Positions 7,785 to 17,497 of a stretch of 64,000 nucleotides of DNA are shown piece by piece. The notes under the pieces were generated by a model. That model did no database searches. It was given only the letters and a program-made list of their open reading frames with translations, and had not been told where the DNA came from. Source of the DNA: Pseudomonas zanjanensis. GTDB lineage: Bacteria; Pseudomonadota; Gammaproteobacteria; Pseudomonadales; Pseudomonadaceae. Numbering within the stretch: the stretch's first letter is position 1; every line of letters begins with the position of its first letter. The stretch covers positions 124,001 through 188,000 of the forward strand of contig NZ_JABWRB020000001.1 in the NCBI RefSeq assembly GCF_014268745.2. The letters run 5' to 3'. The translations under genes and the position numbers were made by a program.

Positions 7785-10283
7785 TCAAAGGTCGGGGCTG
7801 ACGGCGACCTCCGCCGCGTCTTCACTGCGATGCAATGCCACCTGGCGGATCGACAAACGAATCTCCGCCGGCAGCACCCGCTTGGCCGCACCTTCGGCCA
7901 GTTCGCCGAGCAGCTCGTGATAGCTGAGCTTGCCCGCTTCGTCCCGGCGCAGCACGTCGAGGTCGAGCATCGTCTGGATAAAGTGGCGGAACAGGCTCTT
8001 GTCGAAGAATTCCGGCGCATTCAGGCCATGCAGGATCGACAGGCGCTGGGCCATGACGGTGCAGAGGTCTTCCAGTTCTTCGGCGCTGACGGTGTTTTGA
8101 CCGCTGTTGAGCAGCAGCGAGACGGTCATGTAGAAGCGCTGCAAGGTCTGGGCGATGCTTTTCGACAGCAACGTCAGCAGCACGAAGTGCCGCGAACTTG
8201 GCGCCGGACGCAGGTACAGGTCGTTTTCGAAACGCAGCAGGCCCTGTTCGACGAACGCGTCGAGCCACTGGTCGACCACGCCGTCCAGTTCTTCCAGCGA
8301 CCAGCGAATGAACAGCTCCGATTGCAGGTACGGGTACAACGCATGGGTGTAGCGCAGGATTTGTTCGCGGCTCATGCGCGAGCTGCTCTGGAAGAAGCTC
8401 GCCAGCAACGCCGGCAGGGCGAAGATGTGCAGCACGTTGTTGCGGTAGTAGGTCATCAGCACCGCGTTCTGCTCGTCCAGGTACAGAATCTTGCCCAGGG
8501 CATCGCTCTGTTCCGACAGCAGGTCCATGCCTTTGACGTGCTTGATCAGCGCTTGGCCATCGCCTTCGGGCAGGGTGGTGTGGGGCGAGTACGGGACTTT
8601 GCGCAACAACGCCAGGTACAGGTCGAGCACCCGGGCCATGGCGCGGTCGTCCAGGGCCAGGCGGCTGGTGGACAGCAGCGCCAGGGCGACGAGGTTGACC
8701 GGGTTGATGGCCGCGGCTTCGTTCAGGTGCCGGGCCACGCGTTCGCCGAGGCGGTGGGTGGTCGCGTTGAGCCAGGCCGGTTTGAATTGCGGGCCCAATT
8801 CCTGTTGGCGCCAATCCGGTTGTTCGCTGTCGAGGAATTCCGCCAGCTTGATGGGTTCGCCGAAGTTCACCGCCACCTGGCCGAAGCGCTGCTTGAGGGC
8901 GCCGATGACCTTGAAGATGTCGAAGATCGATTCTTTTTTCTTGCTGGCCCCACGCAGTTCGCCCAGGTAGGTGCGGCCTTCCAGTACCCGTTCATAACCG
9001 ATGTAGACCGGCACGAAGACGATGGGCATGCGTGACGAACGCAGGAAGCTGCGCAGGGTGATGGCGAGCATGCCGGTCTTGGGTTGCAGCATGCGCCCGG
9101 TGCGCGAACGACCGCCCTCGACGAAGTATTCCACCGGAAAGCCTTTGGTGAACAGCGTGTGCAGGTATTCGTTGAACACCGAGGTGTAGAGCGGGTTGCC
9201 CTTGAAGGTGCGGCGCATGAAGAACGCTCCGCCACGGCGCAGCAGGCCGCCGATCACCGGCATGTTGAGGTTGATGCCGGCAGCGATGTGCGGCGGCGTC
9301 AGGCCGTTGCGAAACAGCAGGTATGACAGCAGCAGGTAGTCGATGTGGCTGCGGTGGCACGGCACATAGATGACTTCGTGGCCCTGGGCGACGTTCTGCA
9401 CGCCTTCGATGTGGTTGACCTTGATGCCGTCGTAGATCTTGTTCCAGAACCAGCTCAGCACCACTTCCAGGAAACGGATCGCGGTGTAGGTGTAGTCCGA
9501 GGCAATTTCGTTGCCGTAGCGCAGGGCCTGGGCCTTGGCTTTTTCCGGGGAGATCTTTTCCCGCTCGGCTTCCTCGGCAATCGCCTGCTTGACCAGCGGC
9601 TGGTTCAACAGGCCCTTGACCAAGTGGCGTCGGTGGGAAATGTCAGGGCCGATGACCGCCGCCTTCAGATTGCGGAAGTGCACCCGCAGAATCCGCTGGG
9701 CCATGCGCACGGTGCGTTCGTGGCCCTTGTCGTGTTCGATCAATTCGCGCAGGTGGATCGGCGCGGAGAATTGCACGCGGGTCTTGCGCCCCAGGATCAT
9801 GATGCTCAGCAGGCGACGCAGGCGCCCGGTAACGGCCCAGCTGTCGGCAAACAACAGCTTCCAGGGGCTGGATTCGCTGTCCGGCGACTGCCCCCAGAAC
9901 ACGCTGACCGGGATGATTTGTGCATCTTCGGCGGCGTTGTGGGTCAGGGCGTCGACCAGCCGCGTCAGGGTGGGCGGTGCGCCGCGCTTGTCCTGGCGCC
10001 CGATCCAGTCTGGCGCTGGCGTCAGGTAGAAAAACGCCGCCGGCTCCAGCAGGTTGCCCACCGAGACCGGGAGCACCGGACGGGGCAGGCCGGCCTTGGT
10101 GCATTCGGTGTCGAGCACCGCCAGGTCGGTGAGCGAGGGATCTTGCAGGACGTAGAACACCGGACGACTGCGGTCGAGGTTGAGGGTGAAGGACGACTGG
10201 TTGATCGTCTCGGAGCGAACCCAGAGGTACAACAGTCGGCGCAGGGTGCCAAACACAAGACGGCGGAACGGGGAGCGGGTCAT
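7785..10283 (-). CDS. plsB: Glycerol-3-phosphate 1-O-acyltransferase PlsB
   Basis: 832 residues, typical for PlsB (E. coli 807). It acylates sn-glycerol 3-phosphate at position 1 with acyl-ACP or acyl-CoA at the inner membrane, the first step of phospholipid synthesis. The catalytic HX4D motif is seen at H310-RSHI-D315. It is followed by the block [16 protein letters not shown] (GAFFIRR-type), [13 protein letters not shown] (block III, substrate binding) and [12 protein letters not shown] (block IV). Single gene with its own upstream region; the divergent cold-shock gene starts 250 bp away. Confidence 0.96.
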   Translation of the reverse strand: MTRSPFRRLVFGTLRRLLYLWVRSETINQSSFTLNLDRSRPVFYVLQDPSLTDLAVLDTECTKAGLPRPVLPVSVGNLLEPAAFFYLTPAPDWIGRQDKRGAPPTLTRLVDALTHNAAEDAQIIPVSVFWGQSPDSESSPWKLLFADSWAVTGRLRRLLSIMILGRKTRVQFSAPIHLRELIEHDKGHERTVRMAQRILRVHFRNLKAAVIGPDISHRRHLVKGLLNQPLVKQAIAEEAEREKISPEKAKAQALRYGNEIASDYTYTAIRFLEVVLSWFWNKIYDGIKVNHIEGVQNVAQGHEVIYVPCHRSHIDYLLLSYLLFRNGLTPPHIAAGINLNMPVIGGLLRRGGAFFMRRTFKGNPLYTSVFNEYLHTLFTKGFPVEYFVEGGRSRTGRMLQPKTGMLAITLRSFLRSSRMPIVFVPVYIGYERVLEGRTYLGELRGASKKKESIFDIFKVIGALKQRFGQVAVNFGEPIKLAEFLDSEQPDWRQQELGPQFKPAWLNATTHRLGERVARHLNEAAAINPVNLVALALLSTSRLALDDRAMARVLDLYLALLRKVPYSPHTTLPEGDGQALIKHVKGMDLLSEQSDALGKILYLDEQNAVLMTYYRNNVLHIFALPALLASFFQSSSRMSREQILRYTHALYPYLQSELFIRWSLEELDGVVDQWLDAFVEQGLLRFENDLYLRPAPSSRHFVLLTLLSKSIAQTLQRFYMTVSLLLNSGQNTVSAEELEDLCTVMAQRLSILHGLNAPEFFDKSLFRHFIQTMLDLDVLRRDEAGKLSYHELLGELAEGAAKRVLPAEIRLSIRQVALHRSEDAAEVAVSPDL

Positions 10284-10382
10284 ACGGCTTCTGCATGAGT
10301 GGATAAAACCGAGCGGCTGCTCGGGCTCGCTAGTGTGCCGGATTCATCGAAAATCGGCAAAAAAGCACCGAAGTAAAGTCAG

Positions 10383-10410
10383 TTGAGAGTTTTTCCGGGT
10401 GTCATATACT
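10383..10410 (+). promoter_or_regulatory. Sigma-70-type promoter of the cold-shock gene
   Basis: TTGAGA (10383-10388) and TATACT (10405-10410) are separated by 16 bp. The resulting leader is about 115 nt and contains a hairpin CCGGCC/GGCCGG near 10431-10454. Long structured leaders are usual for cold-shock mRNAs. Whether this one responds to temperature is unknown. Confidence 0.6.
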
Positions 10411-10533
10411 CGGCCGGTTACTGCTCCGGCCTTCTCCATGGACGGCCGGACGGTGGCTTAGGTTCGTACGGCTTTGCCTTTTGCAGTCGGGCGGGAAAAG
10501 CCGACTTAATAATAAGAGATGGGAGTGAGCATC

Positions 10534-10743
10534 ATGGCAGCACGGGAAACCGGCAGTGTGAAGTGGTTCAACGACGCGAAGGGTTACGGCTTCATCCAGC
10601 GTGAAGGCGGCGCGGATGTATTCGTGCACTACCGCGCGATTCGCGGCGAAGGCCACCGTTCACTGACTGAAGGCCAGCAGGTCGAGTACGCGGTGGTGGA
10701 AGGGCAGAAGGGCTTGCAGGCTGAGGATGTGGTGGGGTTGTAA
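10534..10743 (+). CDS. CspA-family cold-shock domain protein
   Basis: 69 residues forming a single cold-shock (S1-like OB-fold) domain. RNP1 is GYGFIQ and RNP2 is DVFVHY, both near the normal positions, and the start segment [15 protein letters not shown] is diagnostic. It binds single-stranded nucleic acid as an RNA chaperone. The start is the ATG at 10534 with GGGAG 8-9 nt upstream; an ATG at 10519 is rejected because it would include the Shine-Dalgarno. The exact csp paralogue cannot be named, so no symbol is given. Confidence 0.93.
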   Translation: MAARETGSVKWFNDAKGYGFIQREGGADVFVHYRAIRGEGHRSLTEGQQVEYAVVEGQKGLQAEDVVGL

Positions 10744-10770
10744 CCCGTTCTTGCAGTCACCGCAAATCCC

Positions 10771-10862
10771 TTGTGGGAGCGGGCTTGCTCGCGAAAGCGG
10801 TGTGTCAGCCAATGAAAATATTGCCTGATATACCGCTTTCGCGAGCAAGCCCGCTCCCACAT
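10771..10862. repeat. REP pair (family A)
   Basis: Two inverted REP copies, TGTGGGAGCGGGCTTGCTCG near 10771 and its complement ending near 10861, around a 40-bp spacer with a further CCGCTTTC palindrome. They sit between the convergent cold-shock gene and the following minus-strand gene. Confidence 0.9.
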
Positions 10863-10891
10863 TTAGGTTCAGGTTGGACCTGAGACTAGGG

Positions 10892-11269
10892 TCACGCCGT
10901 CTTCCAGGTAATCTCTTCTTCCCCATCGGCGCTGATGCGAATCCAGCGGTCCGCCGATTCTTCCCCTTCCTCTTCCACCCAGGAGCCAGGCGCGCAGCGC
11001 ACTTCGACGTTCAGCGCGGCGAAGGCGGCGCGGGCGCAGGCGATGTCGTCTTCCCACGGGGTCTGGTCGCTTTCCAGGTACAGGCTGTTCCATTTGCCCA
11101 CGGCCTTCGGCAGCCAGGTCACCGGGATGTTGCCAGCCTTGCACTTGTAGGTCTGGCCTTTCTGTACCCAGTCGCTGCAAGGCCCCAGGGCCTGGCCGAG
11201 CCAGTGGGCAATGGCCTTGTGGTCGACGTCGGCGTCCTTCAGGTAAATCTCGATATCGGGTTGGCGCAT
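10892..11269 (-). CDS. Conserved hypothetical protein
   Basis: 125 residues, acidic (many D/E, with EEEGEESADRW near residue 105), no signal peptide or membrane helix. Four cysteines (LGPCSDW, YKCKAG, IACARA, VRCAPGSW) and a W-rich pattern suggest a compact soluble domain. No family recognised. Good coding character (GC3-rich, clean frame) and a plausible ATG support a real gene. It stands alone between a REP pair and rlmA. Confidence 0.7.
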   Translation of the reverse strand: MRQPDIEIYLKDADVDHKAIAHWLGQALGPCSDWVQKGQTYKCKAGNIPVTWLPKAVGKWNSLYLESDQTPWEDDIACARAAFAALNVEVRCAPGSWVEEEGEESADRWIRISADGEEEITWKTA

Positions 11270-11348
11270 GGATGTCCTCGCTGCGGTCTTGAAAAATCCA
11301 TTCGCGGATTTAACTGGCCCCAGGCGATTGCCCGAGGCCTAAAGGTCA

Positions 11349-12158
11349 TTATTGAAGAATGAAATAATCGTAGCGCATCGACACCGTGACTTCGAACGGC
11401 TCGGCCTGCTCGATCACGCTGGCACGGCGTTCGGCACTGGCTCGCCAGCCATGGGGCGTCATCGCCAGCAGGTTGGCGCGGTCCTGGCCATCGGTGAGCA
11501 CCAGTGTGAATTCCAGGGTTTCGCTGTGATCCAGCTCCATGCCCGGTGGTACCAGGGCCAGGTGCTTGTCGTCGGTGTATTCGCGTACTTCGTCGTAGAG
11601 ACGCTCGCGCAATTCCATCAGGTGGCCGGCGGTGGGGCCGACTTTCATCAGTCCGCCGCCGGGGCTGAGCAAGCGCTTGGCCTCCTGCCAGTCCAGCGGG
11701 CTGAAAACGCTGGCCAGGAACTGGCAACAGCCGTCCGCCAGCGGCACCCGGGCCATGCTGGCGATCAACCAGGTCAGTTGCGGGTTACGCTTGCAGGCTC
11801 GTTTGACCGCTTCGCGAGAGATGTCCAGGGCATAGCCATCGGCATTGGGCAGCGCTTCGGCAATTTGCGCGGTGTAGTAGCCTTCGCCGCAACCGATGTC
11901 GAGCCAGCGCCCAGGCGCACGTTCGGCGGCCAGCTCGGCCAGGCGCCGGGCGACCGGGGCGTAATGCCCGGCGTTGAGAAAGTCGCGGCGAGCTTCGACC
12001 ATCGCCTGGTTGTCGCCAGGGTCGCGGCTGTTCTTGTGCTGCACCGGCAGCAGGTTCAGGTAACCCTGCCGCGCACGGTCGAACCGATGCCCGGCCGGGC
12101 ACACCACGCCGGTGTCCGCCGCGTTCAGCGGCTCACTGCAGATCGGACAGGCAAGCAT
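11349..12158 (-). CDS. rlmA: 23S rRNA (guanine(745)-N(1))-methyltransferase RlmA
   Basis: 269 residues. An N-terminal zinc-binding module holds C4, C7, C20 and H24 (CPIC...CPAGH). A class I SAM methyltransferase domain follows, with motif I WLDIGCGEGYYT at about 85-96. RlmA methylates N1 of G745 in 23S rRNA helix 35. Pseudomonads may carry the RlmA-I type; the substrate base is inferred from the family. Start codon overlaps the dapE stop by one base (TGATG), so it is translationally coupled to dapE. Confidence 0.88.
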   Translation of the reverse strand: MLACPICSEPLNAADTGVVCPAGHRFDRARQGYLNLLPVQHKNSRDPGDNQAMVEARRDFLNAGHYAPVARRLAELAAERAPGRWLDIGCGEGYYTAQIAEALPNADGYALDISREAVKRACKRNPQLTWLIASMARVPLADGCCQFLASVFSPLDWQEAKRLLSPGGGLMKVGPTAGHLMELRERLYDEVREYTDDKHLALVPPGMELDHSETLEFTLVLTDGQDRANLLAMTPHGWRASAERRASVIEQAEPFEVTVSMRYDYFILQ

Positions 12159-13309
12159 CAGGCGAGCAACTTGATCAGCGTCTTGTAGTAGATCTCGGTG
12201 AGCACGTCGAGATCGGCGGCCAGCACACGTTCGTTGACCTGATGGATGGTCGCGTTGACCGGCCCCAGTTCTACCACTTGCGTGCCCATGGTGGCGATGA
12301 AACGACCGTCGGACGTGCCGCCGCTGGTGGAGGCTTTGGTTTCGCGTCCGGTCACGTCCTTGATGCTCGACGACACGGCGTCCAGCAAGGCACCCGGCTC
12401 AGTGAGGAAGGGCAGGCCGGACAAGGCCCAGTCGATGTGCCAGTCCAGTTGATGCTTGTCGAGGATATCGGCGACGCGTTGTTGCAGGCCTTCGACGGTG
12501 GATTCGGTGGAGAAACGGAAATTGAACACCGCCTCCAGGTCACCGGGGATCACGTTGGTCGCACCGGTGCCGGAATTGAGGTTGGAGATCTGGAAACTGG
12601 TCGGCGGGAAGAAATCGTTGCCGTGGTCCCAATGCTCGGCCGCCAATTCAGCCAGGGCCGGCGCGGCCAGATGGATCGGGTTCTTCGCCAGGTGTGGATA
12701 AGCCACGTGGCCTTGCTTGCCGCGCACGGTCAGCTTCGCGCCGAGGGAGCCGCGACGACCATTCTTGACCACGTCGCCCACCAACGTGGTACTCGACGGC
12801 TCGCCGACGATGCACCAGTCCAGTCGTTCCTGGCGGGCCTTGAGGCGTTCGACCACGGCTTTGGTGCCGTGGTGGGCCGGGCCTTCTTCATCGCTGGTGA
12901 TCAGGAAAGTCAGCGAGCCCTTGTGGTCCGGGTAGTCGGCGACGAACCGCTCGGCCGCCACGACCATCGCCGCCAGGCTGCCTTTCATGTCCGCCGCGCC
13001 ACGGCCGCAGAGCATGCCCTGCTCGTCGATGACCGCGTTGAACGGGTCGAGCTGCCAGGCCTGCACCGGACCGGTCGGCACCACGTCGGTGTGCCCGGCG
13101 AAGCACAGCACCGGCCCGTCATGCTTGCCATGGCTGGCCCAGAAGTTATCCACATCCTCGATACGCATCGGCTCAAGCTTGAAACCGGCGTCGCCCAGGC
13201 GCTGCATCATGATGTTTTGGCAATCGGCATCCACCGGCGTCACGGACGGACGGCGAATCAGGTCGCAGGCGAGTTGCAGGGTCGGCGAGAGGTCGGCGTG
13301 GGCCGTCAT
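12158..13309 (-). CDS. dapE: Succinyl-diaminopimelate desuccinylase DapE
   Basis: 383 residues, M20 zinc peptidase family. It cleaves N-succinyl-LL-diaminopimelate to LL-DAP and succinate in lysine and peptidoglycan precursor synthesis. Metal and catalytic residues visible: H73 and D75 in GHTDVV, D107 in GAADMKG, E141-E142 in SDEEGPA, and a late histidine in the NATIHQVNE segment. The start at MTAHADLS is chosen; an upstream in-frame start would begin inside a REP sequence and add 36 residues that are not family-like. Pathway partners dapD and dapC are also in this window. Confidence 0.96.
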   Translation of the reverse strand: MTAHADLSPTLQLACDLIRRPSVTPVDADCQNIMMQRLGDAGFKLEPMRIEDVDNFWASHGKHDGPVLCFAGHTDVVPTGPVQAWQLDPFNAVIDEQGMLCGRGAADMKGSLAAMVVAAERFVADYPDHKGSLTFLITSDEEGPAHHGTKAVVERLKARQERLDWCIVGEPSSTTLVGDVVKNGRRGSLGAKLTVRGKQGHVAYPHLAKNPIHLAAPALAELAAEHWDHGNDFFPPTSFQISNLNSGTGATNVIPGDLEAVFNFRFSTESTVEGLQQRVADILDKHQLDWHIDWALSGLPFLTEPGALLDAVSSSIKDVTGRETKASTSGGTSDGRFIATMGTQVVELGPVNATIHQVNERVLAADLDVLTEIYYKTLIKLLA

Positions 13310-13346
13310 GGAAAACTCCGGAAGCAGGAAAGGAGATCGCAGTCCA

Positions 13347-13621
13347 TGTGGGAGCGGGCTTGCTCGCGAAGCTCTTAGCGTCAGTGATGACGCCTTCGCG
13401 AGCAAGCCCGCTCCCACAGGTCCTGAGTTCGACCGTTGGATGGTATTCGGCCGAGGCTACAAAATGGCGGTTATCTTATAGCAAAACGACCCTCATGGGC
13501 CCCTGGCGGGGGACAGGTGGAACACAAAACCTGTGGGAGCGAGCCTGCTCGCGAAAGCGTTGGATCAGCAGAATCGATTTAACTGACACATCGCCTTCGC
13601 GAGCAGGCTCGCTCCCACAGA
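13347..13621. repeat. Two REP pairs (family A) in the dapE-tcdA gap
   Basis: REP copies near 13347-13372 and 13397-13420 form one inverted pair; copies near 13530-13558 and 13595-13621 form a second. The 392-bp gap between divergent dapE and tcdA is mostly these repeats. The only other signal seen is a perfect -10 TATAAT at 13676-13681 ahead of tcdA with a weak -35. Confidence 0.88.
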
Positions 13622-13707
13622 GGAGATGGGGTGAGATTCATGTCGCGAACAGCTCGAATTGCCACGGCAAAGCCCTATAATGCGCGCCGGTTTTTGGGGT
13701 AATGGTC

Positions 13708-14520
13708 ATGAGTACAGAAGATCCACGGTTTGCCGGCATCGCCCGTTTGTATGGCATCGAAGGCCTGGAGCGCCTGCGGGCGGCCCATGTGGCGATTGTC
13801 GGCGTCGGCGGTGTCGGGTCCTGGGCGGCGGAAGCCATTGCCCGTTGCGGCGTGGGCGAGATTTCGCTGTTCGACCTGGACGATGTCTGCGTGAGCAACG
13901 CGAACCGTCAGTTGCACGCCCTGGACAGCACCGTCGGCAAGCCCAAGGTTGAGGTCATGGCCGAGCGGTTGCGCGGGATCAACCCCGACTGCACGGTGCA
14001 CGCGGTGGCGGACTTCGTCACCCGCGACACCATGGCCGAGTACATCACGCCGAACATCGATTGCGTGATCGACTGCATCGACAGCGTCAACGCCAAGGCC
14101 GCGCTGATCGCCTGGTGCAAGCGCCGCAAGATCCAGATCATCACCACCGGCGGCGCGGGTGGGCAGATCGACCCGACACTGATCCAGGTCTGCGACTTGA
14201 ACCGTACGTTCAACGATCCACTGGCCTCCAAGGTGCGCTCCACCTTGCGCCGCGACTACGGCTTTTCCCGCACCGTGACCCGCCACTACAGCGTGCCTTG
14301 CGTGTTCTCTACCGAACAACTGCGCTACCCGAAGCCGGACGGCAGCATTTGCTTGCAGAAGAGTTTTGTCGGTGACGGCGTCAAGCTCGACTGCGCGGGT
14401 GGGTTTGGCGCGGTGATGATGGTCACGGCCACGTTCGGCATGGTCGCGGCGACCAAGGCTGTGGATAAGATCGTGGCGGGCGTGCGACGGCCGGCGGATC
14501 GGGTCAAGCCCGGTCAGTAA
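13708..14520 (+). CDS. tcdA: tRNA threonylcarbamoyladenosine dehydratase TcdA
   Basis: 270 residues, ThiF/E1-like fold. TcdA uses ATP to cyclise t6A37 of tRNA to ct6A. Nucleotide-binding motif GVGGVGSWAAEAIARCG lies at about 32-48 and DLDDVCVSNANRQLHA at about 60-75 carries the E1-type acidic and arginine residues. A C-terminal hydrophobic segment (GAVMMVTATFGMVAA) matches the family. The ATG at 13708 is preferred over 13702 because GGGG at 13696-13699 is 8 nt from it and only 2 nt from the other. TcdA works with the CsdA-CsdE sulfur relay, whose genes follow convergently, which supports the call. Confidence 0.92.
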   Translation: MSTEDPRFAGIARLYGIEGLERLRAAHVAIVGVGGVGSWAAEAIARCGVGEISLFDLDDVCVSNANRQLHALDSTVGKPKVEVMAERLRGINPDCTVHAVADFVTRDTMAEYITPNIDCVIDCIDSVNAKAALIAWCKRRKIQIITTGGAGGQIDPTLIQVCDLNRTFNDPLASKVRSTLRRDYGFSRTVTRHYSVPCVFSTEQLRYPKPDGSICLQKSFVGDGVKLDCAGGFGAVMMVTATFGMVAATKAVDKIVAGVRRPADRVKPGQ

Positions 14521-14551
14521 TGCAACGCTGCTCACTAAGGGAGTGGTGAAC

Positions 14552-14645
14552 CTGTGGCGAGGGAGCTTGCTCCTGCTGGACTGCGCAGCAGTCCCCATTT
14601 TCATGAGCGCTTCGCACTCAAGCGGGAGCAAGCTCCCTCGCCACA
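14552..14645. repeat. Family B REP palindrome
   Basis: A ~94-bp imperfect palindrome with outer arms starting CTGTGGCGAGGGAGCTTGCT and ending CTCCCTCGCCACAG, inner CTGCGCAGCAGTCC. It lies between convergent tcdA and csdE and reaches to within 2 bp of the csdE stop, so it may serve as the bidirectional transcript end. Confidence 0.88.
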
Positions 14646-14646
14646 G

Positions 14647-15051
14647 TTATTGCGTCAGCTCAAACATCCGCTTCAACACCGCATTCAACCCATTGCTGCG
14701 CGACGGCGATAGCTGTCGCGACAACCCCAACTGATTGAACCAATCCGGCAAATCCACCTGCTGCAACTCGTCAGCGGACAAGCCATTGACCCGCGCCAGC
14801 AACAACGCCACCAACCCCCGGATCAACCGCGCATCGCTGCTGGCGGAAAACTGCCAATGCCCGTCGTGCAAGCGACCCACCAGCCACACCTGGCTCTCAC
14901 AGCCGTGGACGAGGTTGGCCTCGCACTGGTCGGCGTCGCTCAGGGGCGGCAGGCGTTCGCCCCATTGCATCAGCAGACGGGCCCGTTGTTCCCAGCCGGA
15001 GGCTTCCTGGAAAATCTGCAACGCGGTGAGGGCGTCGGCGGGCAGGCTCAT
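14647..15051 (-). CDS. csdE: Sulfur acceptor protein CsdE (SufE family)
   Basis: 134 residues, SufE-like fold. The acceptor cysteine is C51 in VHGCESQVWL, matching the SufE/CsdE active-site position. It takes persulfide from the cysteine desulfurase CsdA and passes it on, in E. coli also interacting with TcdA (CsdL). Start codon overlaps the csdA stop (ATGA), so it is coupled to csdA. The pairing with csdA and tcdA, and no sufBCD genes nearby, favours CsdE over SufE. Confidence 0.9.
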   Translation of the reverse strand: MSLPADALTALQIFQEASGWEQRARLLMQWGERLPPLSDADQCEANLVHGCESQVWLVGRLHDGHWQFSASSDARLIRGLVALLLARVNGLSADELQQVDLPDWFNQLGLSRQLSPSRSNGLNAVLKRMFELTQ

Positions 15052-16253
15052 CGCAGCATCTCCAAGGCCTGGTCCAGGGCTTCGAAGAAACGTTCGAGAT
15101 CGGCGGAATCGTTGTACAGCGCCAGCGATACCCGAATCGCCCCGGACAGCTTCAAATGCTTGAACAGCGGCATTGCGCAGTGATGCCCGGCGCGCACGGC
15201 GATGCCTTGCTCGGTCAGCAGGTGCGCCAGGTCGGCGTTGTGGATACCTTCGACCACGAAGCTGACCAGGGCCAGGCGTGGGTTGCCGACCAGGCGCACG
15301 CCGTTGCGCGCCAGCAGGCCGCTAATCAAATAGTCGTGCAACGCTGTTTCATGGTCGATGACCGCTTGCCCGTCGAGACCGGACAGGTAGTCGAGTGTCG
15401 CCCCCAGGCCAATCACGCTGGCGATGGGCGGTGTGCCGGCCTCGAAACCCAGCGGCGCCGGGCGGAAGGTGGCGCTGTGGTAATCGGCTTGCTGGACCAT
15501 TTCGCCGCCAAATTGCCAGTGACGCAGTTTGCTGAGCGCTTCGGTGCGACCGAACAACGCCCCCAGGCCTTCGGGGCCGTACAGCTTGTGACTGGAAAAT
15601 ACATAGAAATCGCAGCCCAGTGCCTCCACATCGTGGCGGCCATGGACGACACCCTGGGCGCCATCGATCACCGTCAGCGCATCTTGCGCCTTGGCCATCG
15701 CCAGCAATGCCGGCAATGGCTGCCAGGTGCCGAGGACGTTGGATAACTGGCTCACGGCCAACAAGCGCGTGCGCGGCCCGATCAGCTCGGCGGCGGCATG
15801 GGTATCGATCACTCCATCGGCATCCAGCGGCAGCACTACGAGCTTCAACGCGCGACGCTCGGCCAGTTGCTGCCAAGGCAACAGGTTGGCGTGATGCTCC
15901 AGGGCGCTGACAACAATTTCATCGTCAGGGTTGAACAGATGTTCCAGTCCGTAGGCGAGCAGGTTCAACGCCGAAGTGGCGCCGTGGGTGAAAACGATCT
16001 GTCCGCAGTCCCTCGCGTTGAGCCATTGCGAAACCTTGAGGCGACTGTCTTCGAATGCCTGGGTGGCCAGCGCTCCGGGCAAATGTTGCGCACGGTGCAC
16101 GTTGGCCGCGCCGTTGGCGTAATAGTGCGTCAGGGCGTCCAGCAGGGCTTGGGGTTTTTGCGTGGTGGCGGCGCTGTCCAGGTAGGTCTGGCCTTGCCGT
16201 TGCAGGGCGGCGATGGCCGGGAAGTCGGCGCGCCAAGGGGATTGGATCAACAT
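15048..16253 (-). CDS. csdA: Cysteine desulfurase CsdA
   Basis: 401 residues, class V aminotransferase fold, group II desulfurase. PLP lysine is K223 in FSSHKLYGPEG; the mobile-loop catalytic cysteine is C359 in RAGHHCAMPLF. It converts L-cysteine to alanine, loading persulfide sulfur on C359 and then on CsdE. First gene of the csdA-csdE unit. Typical length (E. coli CsdA 401). Confidence 0.94.
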   Translation of the reverse strand: MLIQSPWRADFPAIAALQRQGQTYLDSAATTQKPQALLDALTHYYANGAANVHRAQHLPGALATQAFEDSRLKVSQWLNARDCGQIVFTHGATSALNLLAYGLEHLFNPDDEIVVSALEHHANLLPWQQLAERRALKLVVLPLDADGVIDTHAAAELIGPRTRLLAVSQLSNVLGTWQPLPALLAMAKAQDALTVIDGAQGVVHGRHDVEALGCDFYVFSSHKLYGPEGLGALFGRTEALSKLRHWQFGGEMVQQADYHSATFRPAPLGFEAGTPPIASVIGLGATLDYLSGLDGQAVIDHETALHDYLISGLLARNGVRLVGNPRLALVSFVVEGIHNADLAHLLTEQGIAVRAGHHCAMPLFKHLKLSGAIRVSLALYNDSADLERFFEALDQALEMLR

Positions 16254-16284
16254 GCTTTCGGGCCCTGCTGGAGTTACGCCGGAC

Positions 16285-16418
16285 CCTGTGGGAGCGGGCT
16301 TTTATCTGTGGGAGCCAAGCTTGCTCGCGATGAACGATGACACGGTCTCGCGGTAAACCGTGTCGCTGCCATCGCGAGCAAGCTCAGTTCCCACAAAAAA
16401 AGCTCGCCCCCACAGGTG
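16285..16418. repeat. Nested REP elements (family A)
   Basis: An intact inverted REP pair (near 16311-16331 and 16371-16395) is enclosed by a second, partly eroded pair (CCTGTGGGAGCGGGCTTTT at 16285 and AAAGCTCGCCCCCACAGG ending near 16417). The arrangement looks like one REPIN inside or beside an older one. It lies between csdA and dapD. Confidence 0.75.
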
Positions 16419-16430
16419 AGGGAGTGAAGC

Positions 16431-17465
16431 TTAGTTGTGAGCGTGCAGTGCTTCGTTCAGCTCGATGGCCGACTTATGCGTCTTGCATTCCACTGCACCG
16501 GTTTCGGAGTTGCGACGGAACAACAAGTCGGGCTGGCCGGCCAGGTCGCGGGCCTTGACCACTTTGACCAGTTGGTTGTTTTCGTCCAGCAGCTTCACTT
16601 TGGTGCCGGCGGTCACGTACAGGCCCGACTCTACGGTGTTGCGGTCGCCCAGCGGGATACCGATGCCGGCGTTGGCGCCGATCAGGCAGCCTTCGCCCAC
16701 CTTGATCACGATGTTGCCGCCGCCCGACAGGGTGCCCATGGTCGAGCAACCGCCGCCCAGGTCCGAGCCCTTGCCGACGAACACGCCCGCCGAGACACGG
16801 CCTTCGATCATGCCCGGGCCTTCGGTGCCGGCATTGAAGTTGACGAAACCTTCGTGCATGACCGTGGTGCCTTCGCCCACGTAGGCGCCCAGGCGCAGGC
16901 GCGCGGCATCGGCGATACGCACGCCGGCCGGGACCACGTAGTCGGTCATTTTCGGGAATTTATCCACCGAGAACACTTCCAGCAGCTCGCCGCGCAAGCG
17001 GGCTTCGAGCTGGTGCTCGGCCAGTTCGGCCAGGTCGATCGCGCCCTGGCTGGTCCAGGCCACGTTCGGCAGCAGCGGGAAAATGCCGGCCAGGTTCAGG
17101 CCGTGGGGCTTGACCAGGCGATGGGACAACAGGTGCAGCTTGAGGTAGGCCTCAGGCGTGGAGCTCAGTTGGGCATCTTCGGCCAGCAAGGTGGCGACCA
17201 GTGGCTTGTGGCTTTCGGCCAGGCGGGTCAGCAGCTTGGCTTGCGCGGCATCGACGTTGCGCAGTGCCTCAGCCAACTGCGAAGCCTGGGCGGTGGTGAA
17301 GGTGATGGCCTGGTTGCCTTCGCTGTAGCCCAGGATCGGCGCGATAGCGGCAACGATCTCAGCCGACGGCTTGAGCATCGGCTGTGCGTAGAACACCTCC
17401 AGCCAAGCGCCTTCACGGTTTTGGGTGCCGACGCCGAAGGCCAGGCTGAACAGGGTAGTGGACAT
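16431..17465 (-). CDS. dapD: 2,3,4,5-tetrahydropyridine-2,6-dicarboxylate N-succinyltransferase DapD
   Basis: 344 residues, the longer DapD type known from Pseudomonas and actinobacteria (E. coli 274). It transfers succinyl from succinyl-CoA to tetrahydrodipicolinate in diaminopimelate synthesis. The C-terminal half is a left-handed beta-helix of hexapeptide repeats; the run from GVRIADAARLRLGAYVGEGT through FVNFNAGTEGPGMIEGRVS to GAGIGIPLGDRNTVE matches the catalytic and CoA-binding region. A helical N-terminal domain precedes it. 32 bp downstream of yffB, same strand. Confidence 0.95.
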   Translation of the reverse strand: MSTTLFSLAFGVGTQNREGAWLEVFYAQPMLKPSAEIVAAIAPILGYSEGNQAITFTTAQASQLAEALRNVDAAQAKLLTRLAESHKPLVATLLAEDAQLSSTPEAYLKLHLLSHRLVKPHGLNLAGIFPLLPNVAWTSQGAIDLAELAEHQLEARLRGELLEVFSVDKFPKMTDYVVPAGVRIADAARLRLGAYVGEGTTVMHEGFVNFNAGTEGPGMIEGRVSAGVFVGKGSDLGGGCSTMGTLSGGGNIVIKVGEGCLIGANAGIGIPLGDRNTVESGLYVTAGTKVKLLDENNQLVKVVKARDLAGQPDLLFRRNSETGAVECKTHKSAIELNEALHAHN

Positions 17466-17497
17466 GAAATTACCTCTACAAAATGGACTGGGCAGGC

